Below, one piece after another: positions 57,083 to 64,000 of a stretch of 64,000 nucleotides of DNA. The DNA comes from Thuidium tamariscinum (Eukaryota; Streptophyta; Bryopsida; Hypnales; Thuidiaceae): the NCBI GenBank assembly GCA_947034885.2, contig OX344752.2, positions 18,972,001-19,036,000 on the forward strand. The letters run 5' to 3'. The notes beneath the pieces were generated by a model that was not told the DNA's origin, searched no databases, and was given only the letters and a program-made list of their open reading frames with translations. How positions within the stretch are numbered: the stretch's first letter is position 1; the number at the start of each line of letters is the position of its first letter. A program made the position numbers and the translations under genes.

Positions 57083-59061
57083 CAAAGTTATCTTGAGAGT
57101 TTGAGTAGTCAGTTAGTACTCAAGAGATACAATGTACTAAAAAAGGGAAATCAATCTTAGTCAATTGATTAGTCCCATGCCTTCTTTCCAAAAATTAAAG
57201 GCCGTTGATTTTTATAAAAAAATTGTTTCCTTTCCAAAATGCCATTGATTTTACAAAAAATCACAAGCCATTGATCTTCATGAGATTTAATTTGATCCAT
57301 TCAAATATAAACTTGTATTCACATACCATAAGAATATTGGATATAGATACCATACCACTCACAAATATGGATATATAAATATAGTGTTGTATACAAATAT
57401 GGATATATATAGATATATGGATGTGGATATAGGATACGGGATGAATTGTCCTGTATTGATTGCGAAAAAAATTGGCTTTTGAAAATTATAAGAGGGGGGG
57501 AAGGTTATTGTAATGTAAAATTTTTAATTAAAAAACTTAAATTTTTTTGGGGTGCACAATGATACAAAGTGTCACACAATGCACCCAAAAGAGGCAGTAA
57601 TTGCTTGTACACTTCCTGTACATATATCCAATAGGCTAGCTACTTATCTAAGCACTTGCAACGTTTGCAAACCAATGAGGTTGTAATGAATTCAAACCTT
57701 GGAGTTGGCACGATTCAATCATTAATTGCTAAAGATCCATGCATCGAAGAATTGTTGTACTTTAGTCAAGATTGTATCTTTTCAATAAAATCATTTTCAT
57801 TTGTATTTCACTTAAACTAAGATTATTAATTTGGACAAGTTTTCTTTCTAATTCATCTTGAAATTTGGAAAAAATCTGAATATTGAAAGAATTATTGCAA
57901 TTGCAAGCTAAATGTGCTATAATTTAAATAATACAATACATTCAATTTATCATTTAGATTTTTTCCTTTTGAAATGGGTTTCAAATTTAAATTACAAAAC
58001 TAAAACTTTCATTCTTATCTTCACTTATGATAAAAAAAAACAATTCTAGATTATTCCAACATATACTATAATCAATATAATTTCATTTCCACCTTTAATC
58101 TAAAAAAAACTAGGAAATTTTGATTTTTCCATCAAATATTTTGAAGAAAATAAAATATATAGAAAATACATTTTTCTAGTAGTAAAAAATCAAACAAAAG
58201 AATAATTACAGAATGATAATTTTGATTTAATATCCAACTTTTGACTTTAAGGTCTTCGTTGTACTTATTTTTGGTATAAATATCAAAATTATCAAGTAAA
58301 AAATTTTTACACTAATTTTTATACCCACTTGTACTCTTTCTAAAAAGGCCATATAGTTTGAACTATATTTCTACTTTAACTTATTAATTTTCAATTTTTA
58401 CACCAAAATTGATCATAATTATAATTTTTACAAAACCAATTGAAATTCCTTAAAGTGTTATACTATTCATAGTTTCAAAATATAGGATTTATAGTTGAAC
58501 ACAATGTAGAGTAATTACACCTAAAATAAACCACTCTTCAAATTTGACCCCTATTTTGCAATAGAAAATGAATAGGAAGAATATCCAAAATGATGTGCAT
58601 TACAAGAATAAGTGCAAGGTGGAGTTGGAAGCCATTTTGAATAGTGTGTAATTCTATTTATAATACTATAGAGGTAGCAACCTTATAAAGTCATTCATTT
58701 TTAATATACTTTGTGATGTTTTAAGTTCTTTTCTTTGACATGTTTTGCTACTACTAGTGCCATTTCTTTATGCATGTCAAATGTATTTTGGCATCACGTA
58801 TATGACACTTTTAGCACCCTACACCTTGCAACTTTGAAAATTTGTAACTAATTCACAATGCATCCAAAAATTATAGCACCACTTGCATTTTGATACATAT
58901 CAATCCTTTACTAATGTTTTAAAAGTGTTCATTATTTCTACAACACATCAAATGTGCTATAGAGCTTATTTGGTCAATTTTAGGTGTAGTTATCTTGATA
59001 GGCTATATTTAGCTCAAACATGACGTTTGACCAATTTACAATGGATCTCATCCATGAATGA
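57083..59061. other. AT-rich intergenic DNA
   Basis: There are A/T-rich microsatellite-like stretches (for example ATATGGATATATAAATATAG near 57366) and G-runs near 57493. No supported gene or element end was found. Confidence 0.5.
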
Positions 59062-59291
59062 TTAATCCTTGAAGGATGGATTGGTGACTGTAGAAATCTT
59101 GTTTTTTGATACCGTATGACCTCATCTACTTTGAATAAGCCAAATATACTCATTGGAAGTCAAGGTACTAAAGAAGATCTTTCTTTTCCACCCCTAATAT
59201 CGAGGATAAATAGTTGCACATTTGTCCTATAAGGAAAGATTCTTTGTCATTCAACCACCACAAAACATCCTTGTCAATATTTAAAAGTTAA
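59062..59291 (-). mobile_element. TTAA-type MITE, family D copy 3 (230 bp)
   Basis: Inverted relative to the copies at 40161 and 44064. TTAA is intact at both ends (59062-59065 and 59288-59291). The left end reads TTAATCCTTGAAGGATGGAT. It shares ACTCATTGGAAGTCAAGGTA-type and AAAGAAGATCTTTC-type interior segments with the others. Confidence 0.82.
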
Positions 59292-59831
59292 CCTTCTTCT
59301 TCTAATTTAAAGTAAACCAACCTATGATAAGCAAATTGTTTGGTTTGCCTTGTTGACATATTTCAAACAATTTAATTTTTTTTCCATGTAAAGGCAAACA
59401 TGAGAAATGGTTGGGGGGGGGAGGGGAGCAATTCAAATTTTGTTTTTCTGACAAAGTATGAATTTATTACAAATTTTTGAAATGAATTGGTCAAATGGCT
59501 CAAAATAGTCTTTAGACTGCTCCAAAGCCATCAAAAACTATACCAATGGTGGTCATCAAAACACCTAATGTAGTTACAAAATTTCCTAACATGGTTGAAA
59601 TATTTTCTAATACGGACATGATATAAAGGAATAAAAAAAAGTTAATTCATGTAATGAATTCCACTATAAAAGTGCATGTTCCTAAAACAAGCTCTAATAT
59701 CTCCATCACCATCACTCAAAACATTAATTTCAACCATTCACCTACCTAATGAAGTCTTATTTACATTAATTAGAAAAAGCTTGATATGGATTGATGGAAA
59801 ACTATAATGGGTAGTTTGATAGATGTCTCTA

Positions 59832-60104
59832 AGGTAGGTACACCCAAAATGGCACCTGACCTTAAAGCGCCATCTACAATGTGCATACATTTTTAAAATC
59901 AGTCATGTACCCAAATTATAGATGGTGCTTTCAGAAACAAACTTTGATTGTTAATAACTTTTGCATATGGTATCCAAATCTTGTGTTCTTTGGTGCGTTG
60001 GAACATGCTTTCACTCACCAACAAGGTTGTATAAAAATCTGAACAATATGATAACAAGACCTAGGTGCAATAAGAATAAGTGGCGCTTTTGGGTGTACCC
60101 ACCT
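59832..60104 (-). mobile_element. TA-flanked MITE, family A copy 2 (273 bp)
   Basis: Inverted copy of 1568-1840, of exactly the same length. Ends are AGGTAGGTACACCCAAAATG and the inverse of AGGTGGGTACACCCAAAAGC, with TA at 59830-59831 and 60105-60106. The conserved core (GCATATGGTATCCAAATCTT, TTCTTTGGTGCGTTGGAAC) matches copy 1. Confidence 0.85.
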
Positions 60105-60184
60105 TACTAGGAAGTTGGCCTGTCATGGGTTGCTTTATCTTTAGCTACTTGTTGAATTTTCAAAACCAAACAACGATGAACTAA

Positions 60185-60605
60185 AGTTCCTCTACCTCTG
60201 GGGTTGCACAGCACGGCACGGTACCGTGGAAACTTCAGCTCGGGTGAATATTCAGTGACCTCTGATTCCCTCCAAGCGAGTGATGCGGAATTGCTGGGAG
60301 CCACCAGTTGGGAACTTGGGAACTTCACGGGGAACAATTGGAATTGGCACGGCCCACTGTGGGCAGTGCCGGAGTGGAAGAGAAGCGCAGCCAACCAGAG
60401 CTCACGTAAGTAGGCTCCGTGGCTAACGGCTTTTAGGGGTCCCGTGGAGATGCGTTAGGGGCGACCACCCTTTGCCGGGGGCGGTTACCATACTTCTTCA
60501 CCGCCTCCGCCCTTCATATGCCCTAATCCATGCCGTGTTCCGTCGGTTTCTGCCATGGGCTCTTACTAGGATCCCGGCCAGTTTAAGCGGCCACAAAAAC
60601 ATTTA
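60185..60605. other. Isolated GC-rich island, no gene recognised
   Basis: About 400 bp of GC-rich, CpG-containing sequence stands alone in AT-rich DNA between two MITEs. A donor-like CTCACG|GTAAG-type site (CACGTAAGTAGG near 60402) is present, but no protein, rRNA or tRNA could be identified. It may be an orphan promoter, a retroelement fragment or an organelle-unrelated insertion. Confidence 0.4.
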
Positions 60606-61006
60606 AGGTAAAATCACCTATAACCAATCACTTAAGGTATTCTAGACATCATCTGGTATAGTGCAAGGTAAAGCAAATATTTTGAGAGGTGCAATGATAG
60701 AAATGATGGGGATTGCAAAAGCTTTGGGAATTTTATCTTATGAATTGAAATTACTATAAATTTTAAAAGACAAAAGGTGCACCGGATCCATTGCCAACGT
60801 GTGGACTCTTCTAATTCCAATCACTTGAAAAAACACTTTTTTACTCACTCTTTTCTATTTTCTTGCACACTACTTTGGGACATGTACCATGAACTTTTAG
60901 TCCCAACTTTGAAAAGTAGAAAAAAACCCCATTCTAGCCTTGGTTGGAAATGCATCCTTTGATAGGTTGGTTATGGGGTGCCGATTGCTCATGGGTGATT
61001 CTACCT
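60606..61006. mobile_element. TA-flanked element with AGGTARAATCACC ends (401 bp)
   Basis: The left terminus AGGTAAAATCACCTATAACC and the reverse-complemented right terminus AGGTAGAATCACCCATGAGC share 12 of the first 13 bases. TA lies at 60604-60605 and 61007-61008. There is no coding sequence. It is another member of the AGGTA-ended group. Confidence 0.72.
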
Positions 61007-61008
61007 TA

Positions 61009-62054
61009 ACATTTAATTTAACTCTTAAAAGTGAAAGAAGGTATAAGCACCTCTAACTGACACTTATAAACAATTCTTCATATTGTTGGGTGCATTCGTT
61101 TTGGGATTATTTTCAACAATGGCAATTGAAAATCATGAATTAAAAAAAATTGATAAATAATTTTTTGAATATGTTTAAATATGCTATGAGTTTGTAAAGG
61201 CCCTTCTATAATCCTCTCCATGGAATCAAGCCATTGAATACAAATTTCTCATCAGAAATAGTAAAATAGCTTATCAATTTACGGAATAAACATTTTCACA
61301 TGTACGTAACATTATATTCATAAGCAAAAATCTTCCCCACACTAAAAAGATATTTGCTTTGGTAAATATCTAAAACGGACTTATCAATTAATTCAAGGAT
61401 TGGAGTTCATCGAGAGGGTCCCTTTTCAAAGATGCAAAAAAAGGAGCCTGCCTCATTGGCCACACAATGTCACAACTGACGTTCGCCAAGTCCGCCAACC
61501 AATACGAGCCCCCAACCAATTTCCACCATAACAAAATACCCGGCCCACAACGAACACAGGTGGATGAACGTCGAATGGATGAACGTAGAATGGATGGATG
61601 ATACAAGAACCTCCGTCCGTCGTGGATGTGTGACGGCCAGAGCTTCTTATCTCCGCTAGTCGCTGGTCACGGAGTCTCTTCAACCTGCACATCTTTCCGA
61701 CTGATCAAAGGGCACCAGTGCACCACCGTCACCGGAGCGCTCCCGACGTCGGGTAAGCACATTCCTCACCTTTTTTCTTCTTCTTCCCAACCAGGTTTCA
61801 ATAGTTGCGTGGTTCTGGTGAAAAGAAATGGTGAAAAAATCAGAGAGAGTTTGGTGAGGGTTTGTTGAATTGGCAACAAGCAACAAGAGCGGTGTTGATC
61901 GCAAGGGTTTGTATCCCAATTGCGGTGCATTCTTCGGGAATGGAGTGTTGGTGTGGATTGTGGGATGCAATTGACGTTACGGTTTGGACTTACGGAGTTT
62001 CGGGTCGGGATTGATTTTATGGTGCAGGTTGGCTGTGCGTGAGGACAGGCAGCC
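61009..62054 (+). promoter_or_regulatory. Promoter and leader region of the desaturase gene
   Basis: AT-rich to about 61380, then gene-like and GC-richer up to the start codon. A donor-like CGTCGG|GTAAGC near 61751 and an acceptor-like TGCAG near 62028 suggest a leader intron. Open frames on the - strand at 61388-62095 overlap the leader and match nothing recognised. Confidence 0.5.
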
Positions 62055-63947
62055 ATGGCAGCTGCTGCTTGTGGCTTGAGCCTCCGGTGTAGCACCTCGG
62101 TGGTGGCTCAACACAAGGTAGGAACATACATTTCTTGAATGGGTTCGTGTTCACAGAGGATGCTATCAATTTAAGTATAGTAATTGCGCTTCTCAATAAT
62201 TTGTGGAGGAAGTTGGTTTTTATGAATCAAAAGAATGTGCTGAGGGATTCTTTGTTGCATTGCATTTTCTGTCACCGAAGGACTTTCAGGTAATGTGGGG
62301 TAGAGCATTGCGAAGGGGAAGTTCAGTGATTGTTAAATCATCTTTTGACTTATGGATTGTTGTTCTATGGAGGGAATTTCTACTCTATTGCTATTTTGTA
62401 CTGGAAGTGTACATTTGTGCCGAAATGAGGAGTACATACAGTGAATTTGTTCCGGGTCTGACACCGGGTCGCGTTTGTGGATGCTCAGGTTGGCCAGCCG
62501 GAATTTTCGGGTTTCAGTCAATCCGGTTTCCTGAGCTTTCCATCTGCCAGCTTGTCTTCGAAAGGTCTCGGTGTTGGAAAGGTAAAACATCTTGTTTCTC
62601 GGCCATCTGTTCCCCTTTAACAGATGGTAGCGGATATCAGGTTTTGAGTACCCCCAGTGTATATTATGATTGGCGTTTATTAGGATTCAGGTTCTTGATA
62701 CATGGTTACTGGGTGCGTTACCTGTTTCCTGGGACATTGTTGCACTCAATCACGGTCTAAGAATACCTGATGACTTCTTATATGTGTAATCTCTTTGTGT
62801 TACAACAGTTGGAAATCTTGAGAGTGAGGAGGACAGGTTTATCACGCAGTGGGACCAGACGCCCAATATCAGCAGTGGCAGCTCCTCTTGCGCCTCCGTC
62901 AAATCCACTGGAAGATGCTGGCGAAAGGCAGCGACTGGCTGAGGAGTACGGGTTCACACAGATTGGAGAGCCGGTGCCTGCGGAAGTGACGCTGAAGAAA
63001 GTGATCGATAGCTTCCCACCAGAGGTTAGTGTGAACTTTGAAAGAGAATCTAGCGCGACAACTTTCACATACTGTTATTCTGATCCTATACTTTTTGAAT
63101 TGCTCGAATTGTTTGGTGATTCTTGTTCCTTCTCTGTTTGTTGAGTATGAGTTGGTTTCAAGATAATATAATGTTTCTGACGAGTTCGCCTTCCTGTGGT
63201 TCAGGTCTTCGAGATCAATGACTTGAAAGCATTCAAGACGATTTGCATCTCTGTGGCTTCCTACTCTCTTGGTCTCTTTTTGATCGCCAAGGCACCTTGG
63301 TATCTGCTTCCGTTGGCTTGGGCCTGGACTGGAACCGCTATTACTGGAGTACGTTCTCTCCTAATGTCAATGCCTTACTTGAGAGGATGAAAATATTATT
63401 TGGCATCTTTCGATCAAGTATGTGCTCAGTATGATTCAAACGATGCATGATAGAATTGTCTGAGAATATATATTTATTTCCTCTTTGGCTCGATTCGAGC
63501 GAAATTCTGATTCGTATGTGGATTTAGTTTTTTGTGATAGGTCACGACTGTGCACATAAGTCTTTTTCCAAGAATAAATTGCTGGAAGATATCGTTGGGA
63601 CTATTGCCTTCCTCCCTCTTATTTATCCATACGAGCCATGGAGATTCAAGCATGACAGGCATCATGCGAAGACCAACATGTAAGTTCTTTACATCTCACT
63701 CTAATTCCCAATTGCAGTGTCTTTTTTGTTTTTGCTTAGTGGTGAAGTTATAGATACAGAATGTAGTCTAAATGCTTTATGAAATCGATTTGTTGACTTT
63801 CCTCGAAATCTGGATCCTCAGGTTGAAGGAGGACACGGCCTGGCATCCAGTGATGAAGGAACAGTGGGGATCTTTCTCATCTCTCATGAAGTCTTTTATG
63901 GAGTTTGGCATGGGTCCCTTGAGACCATGGGCTTCAATTGGTCATTG
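62055..63947 (+). CDS. FAD6: Plastid omega-6 fatty acid desaturase (FAD6-type), 5' part
   Basis: Membrane di-iron desaturase of the plastid envelope that inserts the omega-6 double bond into monounsaturated acyl chains of glycerolipids, using ferredoxin (family knowledge). Six exons join in frame: 62055-62117, 62489-62581, 62809-63024, 63205-63348, 63528-63679 and 63822-63947, giving the first 264 residues. The gene continues past the window. Residues 1 to about 70 form a Ser/Ala/Arg-rich transit peptide. Histidine box 1 HDCAH is at 178-182 and box 2 HDRHH at 214-218; box 3 lies outside. Hydrophobic segments include SLGLFLIAKAPWYLLPLAWA. The GFTQIGEPVPAEVTLKKVID and WHPVMKE motifs are typical of FAD6. 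The start ATG sits in GCCATGG, an excellent context. The last visible donor is TG|GTACGT. Confidence 0.93.
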
Positions 63948-64000
63948 GTACGTATTCACTTTCCAGCTCTGTTCTCGTTCCTCGTACCGGTACACTCGAG

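Noticed and set aside
62203..62760. 185-codon open frame within the desaturase gene
   Set aside because: It spans the first introns and the second exon in a different frame. The in-frame exon at 62489-62581 gives a sensible transit peptide.
1..64000. CRISPR arrays, bacterial operons or rRNA
   Set aside because: No regularly spaced short repeats, ribosome-binding sites or rRNA motifs were seen. The window is plant nuclear DNA with spliced genes.

Overview
The window looks like nuclear DNA of a non-seed land plant, most likely a bryophyte (moss-like). The genes are intron-rich with clean GT-AG splice sites. They encode plant-specific proteins: a class II formin with a PTEN-like N-terminus, two RTNLB-type reticulons and a plastid omega-6 desaturase. 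Genes sit in compact, GC-richer islands separated by long, very AT-rich stretches. No genus can be assigned from the sequence alone.

Layout. 1-10.5 kb: gene-poor, with many small inverted-repeat transposons. 10.5-19.9 kb: class II formin gene on + (17 coding exons, 1224 aa predicted). 20-28.2 kb: AT-rich, transposon relics. 28.9-32.5 kb: reticulon gene 1 on - (5 coding exons, 249 aa). 32.5-41.5 kb: transposons, including a nested insertion, plus a tRNA-derived SINE-like sequence. 41.5-43.3 kb: a GC-richer island with at most a weak small-gene candidate. 45.85-47.2 kb: a GC-richer island holding three tandem copies of a 287-bp unit. 49.2-53.0 kb: reticulon gene 2 on - (5 coding exons, 250 aa), a dispersed duplicate of gene 1 that includes leader and downstream sequence. 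53-61 kb: transposon-rich AT desert. 61.4-64 kb: start of a plastid omega-6 fatty acid desaturase (FAD6-type) gene on +, cut by the right edge.

The genes do not form a pathway. The formin nucleates and elongates actin at the cell cortex, the reticulons shape tubular ER, and the desaturase makes polyunsaturated plastid lipids.

The most notable content is a dense set of small non-autonomous DNA transposons with readable ends. One group has TTAA at both ends followed by CCC-starting terminal repeats, a piggyBac-like signature; it includes three copies of a 230-bp element. A second group is flanked by TA and shares an AGGTA-type terminus, with unrelated interiors; two members in opposite orientation are both exactly 273 bp. 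A third pair (TA-flanked, AGAGGTTTTTC ends) shares an internal palindrome. Also of interest are a 124-bp block downstream of both reticulon genes that is identical between them although their exons have diverged, and the 287-bp triplication, each unit of which carries a short ATG reading frame ending at a splice-donor-like site. No transposase gene, rRNA, functional tRNA or CRISPR array was recognised.
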